Source: Pseudarthrobacter defluvii (GTDB lineage Bacteria > Actinomycetota > Actinomycetes > Actinomycetales > Micrococcaceae). From it: a stretch of DNA of 64,000 nt. The notes under the pieces are model-generated. The model was not told the origin of the DNA, did not search any database, and saw only the letters and a list, made by a program, of their open reading frames with translations. This document shows, piece by piece, positions 24,627 through 34,317 of the stretch (positions within the stretch are counted from its first letter, which is position 1; each line of letters begins with the position of its first letter). The DNA lies in contig NZ_JAUSYG010000001.1 in NCBI RefSeq assembly GCF_030816725.1, positions 2,480,001 through 2,544,000 of the forward strand. The letters are read 5' to 3'. Both the position numbers and the translations under genes were made by a program.

Positions 24627-25659
24627 CTAGGGTTTTCCCATGCGGCGCGCCAGCTTCCCGACGGCGGACACCAGCTCGCCAAAGGCCTGTTCCGGGTTGT
24701 TGGCGGACACGATCCGGGCGTTGGGGGGTGCGCCCCAGAGCCCGCGGAAGTCGGCCACGGTGGTTCCCGCCAGGAGCGGTGAGTCGGTTTCGACGTCGAC
24801 AGTGGCGGGGCGGGCCGTGTACTCGAGCGTGCCGGCGGCGACACCGGCGGCGAAAAAGTCATGGACGTGGGCCAGGTACCCCTGGTCGTAGTGCCGGTGG
24901 AACTCGAAATAGAAGCGGAGGGCGTCCGAGAGGTGCCTGACCAGCATGTTGTCAGAGGTGCTGGGCAGCCCCTCGGAATCCTCGGGGAGCACCAGCGTCC
25001 GGGACGGAAGCGCCGGCCGCCTCTGCCAGTGCCCTGACGTGGGCGGGGTGCAGCTCCATGCGTTCTGTGGTGTCCAGGGAGCAGACGACGGGCAGTTTTT
25101 CCAGCGGCCGGCCCCGGTACGCCGCATAGACCTCCTTGGCGGCGTGCGGGTCCACATGGGTGTTCCACTCGGCCGTGGGCGTGGTGTTGCCCTGGTGATA
25201 GAAGGCACCGCCCATAATCACCACCTTGGCCAGGAGGTCGGGAAGTTCCGGTTCCTGCCGCAATGCCAGGGCGAAATTGGTGAGCGGGGCAGTTATGAGT
25301 GCGGTGAGCTCGCCCGGCCTGGCCCTGGCATGTTCGATCCAGAGGTCCACCGCGTTCCGGGGGCTGAGCTGCCCTGACGGTGCAGGCAGCACCGCGTAGC
25401 CGATGCCCTGGGGGCCGTGGGTCTCCGGGGTGGTGAGCAGCGGGATGGACAGCGGCTTCCGGGCACCCACCGCCACCTGCACCCCTGGCCGGCCGCACAG
25501 CTCCAGCAGCGCCAGGGTGTTGCGGGCCACCTGGTCGGCGTCGACGTTGCCCGGCGTCGCCGTGACTGCCACGAACTCGGTGTCCGGGAGCGCGGCAAGG
25601 TAGGCAAGCGCCAGGGCATCGTCGATGCCGGTATCAACGTCCAGCAGGTAGGCGGGCAC
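24627..25659 (-). pseudogene. Nucleoside hydrolase with an apparent 1-nt frameshift
   Basis: Inosine-uridine preferring nucleoside hydrolase family: cleaves ribonucleosides to base and ribose. The N-terminal motif LLDVDTGIDDALAL (D-x-D-x-x-x-D-D calcium and ribose site) and the ITAPLTNFALAL and VVIMGGAF blocks are intact. After about residue 215 the frame shifts near 25003-25012, where an extra A (T on the coding strand) appears. The other frame then resumes SRTLVLPEDSEGLP, HLSDALRFYFEFHRHYDQGY and HVHDFFAAGVAAG to the stop at 24627. The corrected length is about 343 aa, normal for the family. It starts 6 nt after the aldo/keto reductase stop. Real mutation and sequencing error cannot be told apart here. 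Confidence 0.85.
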
Positions 25660-25665
25660 GGCGGC

Positions 25666-26643
25666 CTAGAAGAGTGCCACCTTGGGCACCGCGGGGAAGA
25701 TATCGTCCAGGACGGCAAGGTCCTCCGCGGTTGGAACCCAGTCGGCCGCCTCCGCATTCTGCCTGACCTGCTCCGGCCTGGTGGCGCCGGCGATGACGCT
25801 GGCCACCGAGGGCTGGGCGGCGAGCCAGGAAAAGGCAACCTCGATCTCCGTCAGGCCGCGTTCCTTGGCGAAGGCGCTGAACTCGCCCAACTGGTCCCAG
25901 TCGGCGTCGTTCACCAGGTTGGTGCGGGTGTGGCTGAGGCGTGACCCTTCAGGCGCGTGGCCGGGCGCGTATTTGCCGGTGAGCAGCCCGTTGGCGAGCG
26001 GGAAGTACGGCAGCACGCCCAGGCCGAACTCTTCCGCGGCCGGCGTCACTTCGAGCTCGGCGCGCCGGTCCAGGAGGTTGTAGTGGTTCTGCGAGGAGAT
26101 GAAGCGGGCCGTCCCCAGTTCACGGGCCACATACTCGGCCTGCGCGATCTGCCAGCCCGAGCGGTTGGAGTGGCCGATGTAGCGGACCTTGCCGCTGCTG
26201 ACCAGGGTGTCCAGCGCCGCCAGGGTCTCGTCGATGGGAGTCAGCGGGTCCGGAGTGTGGAACTGGTACAGGTCGATCCAGTCGGTACCCAGCCGCCGAA
26301 GCGAGGCCTCCACCGCCTGGATGATGTACCGCCGGGAGCCGCGGGCACCGAAGTCCGGTCCGTTGGCGCCCTTGGCATCCATCCCGAACTTGGTTGCCAG
26401 GACCACGTCTCCACGGCGGCGCCCGAGGGCTTTGCCGAGCATGGTCTCGCTGAGGCCGGGTTCCCGTCCGTAGGTGTCCGCCACGTCGAACAGGGTGATT
26501 CCGGCGTCGATTGCTGCATGGACGACGGCGTCGGTGGCGTCCTGCGACTCAGTGGCGGTATGTGCCCGGCCCAGGTTGTTGCAGCCCAGGCCCACAGTGG
26601 AGACGGTGAGGCCTGACTTTCCGAGGCGGCGGTAACTGGTCAA
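25666..26643 (-). CDS. Aldo/keto reductase
   Basis: A 325-aa NADPH-dependent oxidoreductase of the AKR superfamily. Visible are the N-terminal YRRLGKSGLTVSTVGLGCNNLG, the catalytic Asp and Tyr in FDVADTYG, catalytic Lys in VLATKFGM, His in IDLYQFHTPD, and the cofactor tail SVASVIAGATRPEQVRQNAEA. The start is TTG 26643 with AGGAGA 5 nt upstream. It lies in the minus-strand series downstream of dxs, between an unknown gene (9 nt) and the nucleoside hydrolase. Its substrate is unknown. Confidence 0.9.
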   Translation of the reverse strand: MTSYRRLGKSGLTVSTVGLGCNNLGRAHTATESQDATDAVVHAAIDAGITLFDVADTYGREPGLSETMLGKALGRRRGDVVLATKFGMDAKGANGPDFGARGSRRYIIQAVEASLRRLGTDWIDLYQFHTPDPLTPIDETLAALDTLVSSGKVRYIGHSNRSGWQIAQAEYVARELGTARFISSQNHYNLLDRRAELEVTPAAEEFGLGVLPYFPLANGLLTGKYAPGHAPEGSRLSHTRTNLVNDADWDQLGEFSAFAKERGLTEIEVAFSWLAAQPSVASVIAGATRPEQVRQNAEAADWVPTAEDLAVLDDIFPAVPKVALF

Positions 26644-26652
26644 TGACGTCTC

Positions 26653-27213
26653 CTAAAGGCTGAAGCTGCTGTTGGGCTTGGCTGAGTGCTTGAGTTTGTA
26701 ATGGTCCGGGTCGCTGTAGGGTGCGGCGCCGATGCTGAGCTTGGTGAAGTCCAGGTCCTCACCGCGGATGCAGACCTTGATGGCGTTAACTGCCTTGTTC
26801 ACATCCGGGCACAGGCAGAAGACGTTGAGCTTGTAGTCGGTGAATTCCGACCGCTCCACCGTGCCCAGGCCGCGCCATGCCAGGTGGCTGATCAGGGCGT
26901 CCTTGGCCTTTTGCTCCAGGTAGCGGTCCCGCTCCGTGCCTTCCCGGGTTTTGAGGGCGAACTGGGCCACCACCCAGAACTGCTCCTCGTTGGGGATCTC
27001 GGCGTACCCGTCCTCCGCGCACTGGGCCGCAAAGGCGTCCAGGAGGCCGTCGGCGGAAGCGGCATCGGGGACGTCGGTCTCCTCCGTCTTGCTCTGGTGC
27101 CCCACGGCACCGAAATTCATGACGAACTGGGAGTACTCCTCGTCGAACCAGGCCTCCCTGAACTGGAGGGCGCCCTCGTCGTCGCGCTTGTACACCCTGA
27201 CAATGCCGCTCAT
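26653..27213 (-). CDS. Hypothetical protein in the dxs operon
   Basis: A 186-aa soluble acidic protein ([38 protein letters not shown]...). The C-terminal half has three Cys residues in LNVFCLCPDVNKAVNAIKVCIRGED, but no obvious CxxC metal pair. I recognise no domain. The ATG overlaps the DUF402 stop by 4 nt, so it is translationally coupled to it. Confidence 0.72.
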   Translation of the reverse strand: MSGIVRVYKRDDEGALQFREAWFDEEYSQFVMNFGAVGHQSKTEETDVPDAASADGLLDAFAAQCAEDGYAEIPNEEQFWVVAQFALKTREGTERDRYLEQKAKDALISHLAWRGLGTVERSEFTDYKLNVFCLCPDVNKAVNAIKVCIRGEDLDFTKLSIGAAPYSDPDHYKLKHSAKPNSSFSL

Positions 27214-27830
27214 ATGTTGCGTCCTTTGGTAAACCAGTCGACGTCGGTGCCGTCGAACGGCGCTTGCTGCGCCTTGACTGCATGGTAAAGATCGTCCGCG
27301 GCGGCCTGGATGTCCTGGATCAGCCGCTCCGGGTAGTGCATGGAGACGCTGTGCTCCGCGAACTCATCCTGGTCGTCGATGAAGACCCCGCGGCTTGCGG
27401 TCCAGATGACATCCAGGTCCATATCAATCACATGGAACTCGGTCACGGCGGGCCTGATGCGCGTCCACTCGTGGCCCACCGCAAGGTCGATGTAGACACG
27501 GACACCGCCAGGATGGGCTGAGTCGTAGAACGTGGCCACCCAGTCGCCCTCGCGCGGTACCAAAAGGACGGCGTCGGAACGGGTGTAGAAGGCGGCGCCG
27601 GGGCGGGAACAGAACTCGTTGGTGCCCTGGAAGATCCACCAGCCGTGCTGGTCTTCGCCGAGGTACCGCCCGGGCACCACCCAGTGGGCCTTGCCGTTCC
27701 ACTTGCGGTTCCGGGAGACCACCAGGTGGCCCGGCTCCAGTCCGTTGGGGACGCGTGTTGTGGTGGTGTGCAGAACCGGTCCGGACTCCCCCGCAGGGGC
27801 GGGGTACTTCAGTTCATCCTCGTCCCTCAC
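27210..27830 (-). CDS. DUF402 domain-containing protein
   Basis: A 206-aa protein with the DUF402 beta-barrel pattern. Proteins of this fold include nucleoside-diphosphate phosphatases (Ntdp) and RNase-associated proteins. The core runs [29 protein letters not shown]... then [29 protein letters not shown], which supplies the conserved acidic metal ligands (DxD, DDQDEF). The GTG start lies within the dxs stop (GTGA). Activity on nucleotides is a family-based guess. Confidence 0.83.
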   Translation of the reverse strand: MRDEDELKYPAPAGESGPVLHTTTTRVPNGLEPGHLVVSRNRKWNGKAHWVVPGRYLGEDQHGWWIFQGTNEFCSRPGAAFYTRSDAVLLVPREGDWVATFYDSAHPGGVRVYIDLAVGHEWTRIRPAVTEFHVIDMDLDVIWTASRGVFIDDQDEFAEHSVSMHYPERLIQDIQAAADDLYHAVKAQQAPFDGTDVDWFTKGRNI

Positions 27831-29800
27831 AGGATCGGAAGGCTGCCGGTGGTGGGGTGCTGCTGTCCGGGCAGGGGCCGCGCAAACGGTACCTTCGTGC
27901 CCAGGACCTGTGCCACGACGTCGTGTGTAATCTGCTGGGCGGTAAGCCCAACGCGCTCCAGCACCTGGTTGCGGGTGCCATGCTCCAGGAATTCGACGGG
28001 AAGTCCCACCTCGTTCAGCGCGGTGTCCACGCCGGCGGCGCGCATCTCCTGGCGGATGCGGGAGCCGACGCCGCCGGCCCGTACGCCGTCTTCGATGCAG
28101 ATCACCAGCCGGTGGTGCGAGGCCAGCGCAATGATGGAGCGGCGGACGGGGAGTACCCAGCGCGGGTCCACCACGGTGGTGCTGATGCCTTGGGCACCGA
28201 GCCGGTTGGAAACGTCCAGGGCCAGCTCGGACATGGCGCCGACACTGACGATCAGCACGTCATTTTCGGTGGAGCCGGAGGGGCGGCGGGCAAGGACGTC
28301 CACGCCATCGCCCAGCCGTTCCAGCGCCTCGACTGCCGGCCCGACGGATCCCTTGGAGAAACGGACCACGCTGGGTGCGTCGCTGATGGCCACGGCCTCG
28401 CGCAGCTCCTCGCGGAGCCGGGTGGCGTCACGTGGCGCCGCCAGGTGCAGGCCGGGGACGATCTGCACCATGGCCATGTCCCACATGCCGTGGTGGCTGG
28501 CGCCGTCAGGCCCAGTGACGCCGGCGCGGTCCAGGACGATGGTGACGCCGGCCTTGTGGAGGGCGACGTCCATGAGCAGCTGGTCGAACGCACGGTTCAG
28601 GAACGTGGCGTAAACGGCCACCACGGGGTGCAGCCCGCCGAAGGCCATGCCCGCGGCGGCGGTCAGCGCATGCTGCTCGGCGATGCCGACGTCGATGACC
28701 CGCTTGGGGTGCTTGGCGGCGAACTTGTGGAGGCCCACCGGAATCAGCATGGCGCCGGTGACGCCCACGATGTCGTCGCGGTCGTCAGCGATGGCGGCAA
28801 TCTCGTCCGCGAACACAGACGTCCACGATTGTGCGCCGCCGCTCCCGGTGGGCTCGCCGGTTTCAGGGTCGATGATGCCGACGGCGTGGAACTGGTCCGC
28901 TTCATGGGCGCGGGCGGGGGCGTAGCCGTGGCCTTTTTCCGTCATGGCGTGCACGATCACAGGGCCGCCGTAATTCTTGGCGGTGGAGAGTGCAAGCTCC
29001 ATGGCCTGGAGATTGTGCCCGTCCACCGGGCCGATGTACTTCATGCCGAGGTCCTCGAACATGCCCTGCGGCGCCCACCAGTCCTTGATGCCCTTTTTCA
29101 TGGCGTGCAGGCTCTTGTAGGTGAACTGGCCTGCGGGGCCGCCGTTCTGTAGCTTTTTCTTCCACCAGTCCAGCGCGCCTTCGTAGGCCGGGGCGGCACG
29201 GAAGGAGTCGATGGTGGGGCGCAGGGAGGCAAGGTAGTCGGCGAATCCGCCCACTGTGGGCGCGTAGGACCGGCCGTTGTCGTTGACCACGATGACCACG
29301 CGGCGCTTCTTGTCCGCTGCGATGTTGTTGATGGCCTCCCATGCCATTCCGCCGGTGAGGGCACCGTCACCCACGATGGCCACCACGTGGCGGTCGCTTT
29401 CGCCCGTGAGCTGGCGGGCGCGGGAGATGCCGTCGGCCCAGGACAGGGACGACGACGCGTGCGAGCTCTCCACGATGTCGTGTTCGGACTCGGCCCGGGC
29501 GGGGTAGCCGGAGAGTCCGCCCTCCTGGCGGAGGGTGCTGAAGTCCTGGCGCCCGGTGAGGAGCTTGTGGACGTAGGACTGGTGTCCGGTATCGAAGACG
29601 ATGCTGTCACGGGGAGATTCGAAGATGCGGTGCACGGCCAGCGTCAGTTCGACGACGCCGAGGTTGGGTCCGAGGTGGCCGCCCGTTTGGGAGACGTTCG
29701 TGATCAGGAAATCCCTGATCTCCGAAGCCAGCTGTTCCAGCTGTTCCTCGGTCAACTCGTTCAGGTCCTGCGGATTCCGGATGGTGTCCAAGATTCCCAA
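27827..29800 (-). CDS. dxs: 1-deoxy-D-xylulose-5-phosphate synthase
   Basis: TPP enzyme that condenses pyruvate and glyceraldehyde-3-phosphate, the first step of the MEP isoprenoid pathway. The 657-aa protein has [17 protein letters not shown] and [16 protein letters not shown], the TPP/Mg motif [16 protein letters not shown], the transketolase central domain with [15 protein letters not shown], and a C-terminal domain. TTG 29800 is preferred because GAAGGAGGGG lies 5 nt upstream; longer frames lack support. It heads a coupled dxs-DUF402-unknown-AKR-nucleoside hydrolase series. Confidence 0.95.
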   Translation of the reverse strand: MGILDTIRNPQDLNELTEEQLEQLASEIRDFLITNVSQTGGHLGPNLGVVELTLAVHRIFESPRDSIVFDTGHQSYVHKLLTGRQDFSTLRQEGGLSGYPARAESEHDIVESSHASSSLSWADGISRARQLTGESDRHVVAIVGDGALTGGMAWEAINNIAADKKRRVVIVVNDNGRSYAPTVGGFADYLASLRPTIDSFRAAPAYEGALDWWKKKLQNGGPAGQFTYKSLHAMKKGIKDWWAPQGMFEDLGMKYIGPVDGHNLQAMELALSTAKNYGGPVIVHAMTEKGHGYAPARAHEADQFHAVGIIDPETGEPTGSGGAQSWTSVFADEIAAIADDRDDIVGVTGAMLIPVGLHKFAAKHPKRVIDVGIAEQHALTAAAGMAFGGLHPVVAVYATFLNRAFDQLLMDVALHKAGVTIVLDRAGVTGPDGASHHGMWDMAMVQIVPGLHLAAPRDATRLREELREAVAISDAPSVVRFSKGSVGPAVEALERLGDGVDVLARRPSGSTENDVLIVSVGAMSELALDVSNRLGAQGISTTVVDPRWVLPVRRSIIALASHHRLVICIEDGVRAGGVGSRIRQEMRAAGVDTALNEVGLPVEFLEHGTRNQVLERVGLTAQQITHDVVAQVLGTKVPFARPLPGQQHPTTGSLPIL

Positions 29801-29875
29801 TGACCCCTCCTTCGGGTGGTAGACGTGCCGTTTAACTCTAACGCCTCGCCTCAAAAGCAAAGCTTACTTGCAAAG

Positions 29876-29914
29876 CCGAAGCCCCGGCTGGTCGGTGACC
29901 GGCCGGGGCTTCGG
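29876..29914 (-). terminator. Terminator after acnA
   Basis: Perfect 12-bp arms CCGAAGCCCCGG/CCGGGGCTTCGG with a 15-nt loop. On the minus strand a short T run follows. It separates acnA from dxs. Confidence 0.8.
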
Positions 29915-29942
29915 GGAGGATGCTGCCTGCTGGCAGAGCCCG

Positions 29943-32768
29943 CTAGTTGGCGGAGATCTGGCGCAGCACGTACTGCAGGATGCCGCCGTTGCGGTAGTAG
30001 TCCGCTTCGCCCGGGGTATCGATGCGCAGGACGGCGTCGAACGACTTCGAGGAGCCGTCCTCGGCGGTGGCGGTGACCTTCAGGGTCTTGGGCGTGGTGC
30101 CCTCATTCAGGGCGGTAACGCCCTCAACCGAGAAGGTTTCCGTACCGGTCAGGCCCAGGCTGGCGGCGTTCTCGCCTGCCGGGAACTGCAACGGGAGGAC
30201 GCCCATGCCAATGAGGTTGGAGCGGTGGATGCGCTCGTAGCTCTCGGCGATGACGGCCTTGACGCCCAGCAGCGCCGTGCCCTTGGCGGCCCAGTCGCGG
30301 GACGAACCGGAACCGTACTCCTTGCCTGCCAGGACCACCAGCGGGGTGCCGGCTTCCTGGTAGTTCTGGGCGGCGTCGTAGACGTAGGCCTGCGGGCCAT
30401 CGGCCTGGGTGAAGTCGCGGGTGAAGCCGCCTTCAACGCCGTCCAGGAGCTGGTTCTTGATGCGGATGTTCGCGAACGTGCCGCGGATCATCACTTCGTG
30501 GTTGCCACGGCGGGAGCCGTAGGAGTTGAAGTCCTTGCGCTCCACGCCGTTGGCCAGCAGATACTGGCCGGCGGGGGTGTCGGACTTGAAGGAACCGGCC
30601 GGGGAGATGTGGTCGGTGGTGACGGAGTCGCCGAGCTTCAGGAGCACGCGGGCACCGGTGATGTCCTTGACCGGCTCCGGCTGAGCCTGCATGCCCTCGA
30701 AGTACGGGGGTTTCCGGACGTAGGTGGACTTCTCGTCCCAGGCGAAGGTGTCGCCGGCCGGCGTGTCGAGCGCCTTCCAGCGGTCGTCACCTTCGAAGAC
30801 GCCTTCGTAGCCGCGGGCGAACATTTCCTTGTCAATCGAGGAATCGATGACCTGCTGGACCTCTGTCGGGTTCGGCCAGATGTCCCTCAGGAACACGTCG
30901 TTGCCGGCTTCGTCCTGGCCCAGGGCATCGTTTTCGAAGTCGAAGTCCATGGTGCCAGCCAGGGCGTACGCGATGACCAGCGGCGGGGACGCCAGGTAGT
31001 TCATCTTGACGTCCGGGTTGATCCGGCCTTCGAAGTTGCGGTTGCCGGACAGGACAGCGGTGACCGAAAGGTCGTTGGCCTGGATGGCCTCGGAGATCTC
31101 GGCGTCAAGCGGGCCGGAGTTGCCGATGCAGGTGGCGCAGCCGTAACCGACGATGTAGAAGCCAAGCTTCTCCAGGTACGGGGTCAGGCCGGACTTGTTG
31201 TAGTAGTCGGTGACAACCTTGGAGCCGGGGGCGACGGAGGTCTTGACCCACGGCTTCGAGGTCAGGCCCTTGTCCACGGCGTTGCGGGCCAGCAGTGCGG
31301 CGGCCAGCATCACGGACGGGTTGGACGTGTTGGTGCAGGAGGTGATCGAGGCGATCGAAACGGCACCGTGGTCCAGTTCGAATTCACGGCCATCTTCGGT
31401 CTTCACTGTCACGGCGTTGGAGGTGCGGCCGGCAGCGCCATGGGCGGCGGAGTAGACGGGCGGAATCCGGTCCGTGTCCGTGACGTGCGAATCAGGCTGT
31501 GTGAACGAAGGCGCGTCTGAAGCGGGGAACGACTCCTCCAGCGATTCGTCGACCGTGCCGGCGTCGGCATCGTGGGCAACGTAGTTCAGCAGGTCGTGGC
31601 GGAACTCGTCCTTGGCCTCCGTGAGCACGATGCGGTCCTGGGGCCGCTTCGGACCGGAAATGGAGGGCACAACGGTGGAGAGGTCCAGCTCAAGGTACTC
31701 GGAGAACTTGATCTCGCGGGAAGGATCGTGCCAGAGGCCCTGTTCCTTGGCGTACGCCTCGACAAGGGCAACACTTTGCTCTGAACGGCCGGTGAGCCGC
31801 AGGTATTCGAGCGTGACGTCGTCGATGGGGAACATCGCAGCGGTGGAGCCGAATTCCGGGCTCATGTTGCCGATGGTGGCGCGGTTGGCCAGCGGCACCG
31901 CAGCCACGCCTTCGCCGTAGAACTCGACGAACTTGCCCACGACACCATGCTTGCGCAGCATTTCGGTGATGGTCAGGACGACATCGGTGGCGGTGGCGCC
32001 GGCGGGGATGCTGCCGCTCAGCTTGAAACCGACAACACGCGGGATCAGCATGGAGACGGGCTGGCCGAGCATGGCGGCTTCGGCTTCGATGCCGCCTACG
32101 CCCCAGCCCAGGACGCCCAGGCCGTTGACCATGGTGGTGTGCGAGTCGGTGCCCACGCAGGTGTCAGGGTAGGCCCGGAGGGCGCCGTCCACTTCGCGGG
32201 TCATCACGGTGCGGGCCAGGTATTCGATGTTGACCTGGTGCACGATGCCGGTTCCCGGCGGAACGACCTTGAAGTCGTCGAACGCAGTCTGGCCCCACCG
32301 CAGGAACTGGTAACGCTCACCGTTGCGCTGGTATTCGATCTCCATGTTGCGTTCCAGTGCGCCGGCGTTGCCGAAGGCGTCGATCTGGACGGAGTGGTCG
32401 ATGACCATTTCGGCCGGTGCCAGCGGGTTGACCCGCTTGGGGTCACCGCCCAGTTCCTTGACCGCTTCACGCATGGTGGCAAGGTCAACCACGCAGGGAA
32501 CGCCGGTGAAGTCCTGCATGATCACGCGTGCCGGCGTGAACTGGATTTCTGTATCGGGCTCCGCATTGGGATCCCAGCCTGCCAAAGCGCGAACGTGATC
32601 GGCAGTGATGTTCGCGCCGTCCTCGGTCCTCAACAGGTTTTCAAGCAATACCTTGAGGCTGAACGGAAGGTTTTCTGCACCTTCAACGGAGTTCAACCGG
32701 AAAATTTCGTATTCGGTTCCGGCTACATTAAGTTTGCCTTTTGAACCGAAGCTGTCCACAGTGCTCAT
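29943..32768 (-). CDS. acnA: Aconitate hydratase
   Basis: [4Fe-4S] TCA-cycle enzyme interconverting citrate and isocitrate. The 941-aa length is typical of the actinobacterial AcnA/IRP form. Cluster ligands are in ITSCTNTS and [13 protein letters not shown], and active-site [21 protein letters not shown] is intact. The C-terminal swivelling domain carries [13 protein letters not shown]. An acidic insert after [10 protein letters not shown] ([21 protein letters not shown]) is common in actinobacterial aconitases. The ATG has GAGGAG 6-11 nt upstream. A near-perfect palindrome lies 53 bp before the start. Confidence 0.97.
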   Translation of the reverse strand: MSTVDSFGSKGKLNVAGTEYEIFRLNSVEGAENLPFSLKVLLENLLRTEDGANITADHVRALAGWDPNAEPDTEIQFTPARVIMQDFTGVPCVVDLATMREAVKELGGDPKRVNPLAPAEMVIDHSVQIDAFGNAGALERNMEIEYQRNGERYQFLRWGQTAFDDFKVVPPGTGIVHQVNIEYLARTVMTREVDGALRAYPDTCVGTDSHTTMVNGLGVLGWGVGGIEAEAAMLGQPVSMLIPRVVGFKLSGSIPAGATATDVVLTITEMLRKHGVVGKFVEFYGEGVAAVPLANRATIGNMSPEFGSTAAMFPIDDVTLEYLRLTGRSEQSVALVEAYAKEQGLWHDPSREIKFSEYLELDLSTVVPSISGPKRPQDRIVLTEAKDEFRHDLLNYVAHDADAGTVDESLEESFPASDAPSFTQPDSHVTDTDRIPPVYSAAHGAAGRTSNAVTVKTEDGREFELDHGAVSIASITSCTNTSNPSVMLAAALLARNAVDKGLTSKPWVKTSVAPGSKVVTDYYNKSGLTPYLEKLGFYIVGYGCATCIGNSGPLDAEISEAIQANDLSVTAVLSGNRNFEGRINPDVKMNYLASPPLVIAYALAGTMDFDFENDALGQDEAGNDVFLRDIWPNPTEVQQVIDSSIDKEMFARGYEGVFEGDDRWKALDTPAGDTFAWDEKSTYVRKPPYFEGMQAQPEPVKDITGARVLLKLGDSVTTDHISPAGSFKSDTPAGQYLLANGVERKDFNSYGSRRGNHEVMIRGTFANIRIKNQLLDGVEGGFTRDFTQADGPQAYVYDAAQNYQEAGTPLVVLAGKEYGSGSSRDWAAKGTALLGVKAVIAESYERIHRSNLIGMGVLPLQFPAGENAASLGLTGTETFSVEGVTALNEGTTPKTLKVTATAEDGSSKSFDAVLRIDTPGEADYYRNGGILQYVLRQISAN

Positions 32769-32820
32769 CGCAGGACTCCTCTCGCAACAGTTTCATCTTT
32801 GTCGCGCGGTTGACCGCCTG

Positions 32821-32842
32821 CTAGTTAGGACGCCCTAAGTAG
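32821..32842. promoter_or_regulatory. Candidate operator upstream of acnA
   Basis: A 22-bp near-palindrome with arms CTAgTTAGG and CCTAAgTAG (one mismatch per arm) around ACGC. The core TTAGG/CCTAA recalls iron-regulator half sites, but the 4-bp spacing differs from the 9-bp spacing of DtxR/IdeR boxes. An AcnR-type or other dimeric regulator is possible. Confidence 0.5.
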
Positions 32843-32934
32843 TTTCCAGGGCCCGAAAATTGCACACGGCCGGCCGAGAATTCGGGCGCGACGTGGGACT
32901 ACTACCGCCATCGTAGTCGAAAACCCCGGCGGCA

Positions 32935-34317
32935 TCACGGACCTGGAGTCAGCAGTGCCACGGTCTCCAGGTGGTGGGTGTGGGGGTACAGATCGAACGC
33001 CCGCAGCCCTGCGAGCTCCCAGCCTGAGCGGCGGAAGTAACCCAGGTCACGGGCAAACGACGCCGGGTCGCAGGACACGTAGGCGATGGCACGGGGGCGC
33101 GAGGCAACCAGTTGCCCGACGACGGCTTTCCCGGCGCCCGCCCGGGGCGGATCGAGGACCAGAGCGTCGAAGTTCCGCGGTTTCTGGCGCAGGACCCGCT
33201 CCACGCGGCCTTGCACCACCTCCACCTGGGCGGCTGAGTGCAGGTTTTTGCGGGCGTCGCGGCTGGTTCCCGGCGCCCCTTCCACGGACAGCACCGACCC
33301 CGCCTCACCCACGGCGTCGGCAAGGACGGCGGTGAAGAGGCCGGCGCCCGCGTAGAGGTCGGCAACCACCGCACCGGGGTGGATGAAGTCCCCTCCCTGC
33401 AGGAATTCTGTGACAGCGCCCACAAGAGTCCCGGGCGCGTCGCGGTGGATTTGCCAGAAGCCCTCGCCGGTGACGCGGTACTCGTGGCCCACGGCGGACT
33501 CCTGCACCCAGGTGCGTCCCCGGAGCTGGGTCACCTGCCCGGTCAGCGGATCGAAGGCCGCAACGGAAGCTTCCCCCGGCACATCCGCGGCAATCGCCCG
33601 CAAACGCTTCTCCTTGGTTCCCGGCGCCGGGGCCAGGAGCACCAGGGGGCGCGACCCGTTGGCCGGCGCGGCCACCTCGACCCGCTCCACAGCCTGCAGG
33701 TCCAGCTCCCACAGGTGCAGGGCGTTGATCGCTTCGCTCGCCAGGGGCATTTCCCGGACCGGAATGATGTGGTCGGAGCGGTGGGCGTGCATTCCGAGCC
33801 TGCCGCCGGGGGTGACCGAAAAACTTGCGCGGGTGCGCCACCCAAGGCCGGTGCCGCCGTCGTGCTTCTCCCCCACCTGTTCCACGCCGCCGGTCCACAC
33901 GGACGGCATCTGCTCGAAGCCGGCCAGCCGGGTAAGCTGTTCACCCAGAACGTCCGCCTTGAGGCTGCGCTGCCGGTCCGGCGTGATGTGGCCGAACTCG
34001 GCGCCGCCCACCGGCGGGTGCCCGTGGCTCCAGGCTCGGAGGGAATCGGCCGGACGCCAGAAGTGCTCCACCCGGTCAGGGGAGGCTTCAAGCACCTCGA
34101 TGACGTCGGCCCGCCAGAATTTGGCGTCGTCCCCGGCCTCGGTCAGCCGGACCCGGACTTTCTCCCCCGGAATGGCGTGCCGGACAAAGACCACGCGGCC
34201 CTCGTGGCGCGCCACGCAGTGCCCGCCATGGGCCACGGGCCCGACGTCGAGCACCGCCTCTTCGCCGGCGTGGCCGGCTTCTGCGGTCTGGGCGGCGGTG
34301 GAGGTTCTGCTGGTCAC
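32935..34317 (-). CDS. TrmA/RlmD-family SAM-dependent RNA (uracil-5-)methyltransferase
   Basis: A 460-aa RNA methyltransferase. The N-terminal TRAM domain (VLDVGPVAHGGHCVARHEGRVVFVRHAIPGEKVRV) binds RNA. The SAM-binding domain has ADLYAGAGLFTAVLA and VLDPPRAGAGKAVV, with the catalytic Cys in YVSCDPASFARD. It probably makes m5U in tRNA or 23S rRNA; the exact target is not given by sequence. The GTG start overlaps the permease stop by 4 nt, a pairing conserved in mycobacteria. Confidence 0.9.
   Translation of the reverse strand: MTSRTSTAAQTAEAGHAGEEAVLDVGPVAHGGHCVARHEGRVVFVRHAIPGEKVRVRLTEAGDDAKFWRADVIEVLEASPDRVEHFWRPADSLRAWSHGHPPVGGAEFGHITPDRQRSLKADVLGEQLTRLAGFEQMPSVWTGGVEQVGEKHDGGTGLGWRTRASFSVTPGGRLGMHAHRSDHIIPVREMPLASEAINALHLWELDLQAVERVEVAAPANGSRPLVLLAPAPGTKEKRLRAIAADVPGEASVAAFDPLTGQVTQLRGRTWVQESAVGHEYRVTGEGFWQIHRDAPGTLVGAVTEFLQGGDFIHPGAVVADLYAGAGLFTAVLADAVGEAGSVLSVEGAPGTSRDARKNLHSAAQVEVVQGRVERVLRQKPRNFDALVLDPPRAGAGKAVVGQLVASRPRAIAYVSCDPASFARDLGYFRRSGWELAGLRAFDLYPHTHHLETVALLTPGP

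Noticed and set aside
27755..31520. Long plus-strand open frames opposite dxs and acnA (465 and 550 codons)
   Set aside because: They arise from the G/C third-position bias of the real minus-strand genes; the translations are His/Arg/Gly-rich and match no family.
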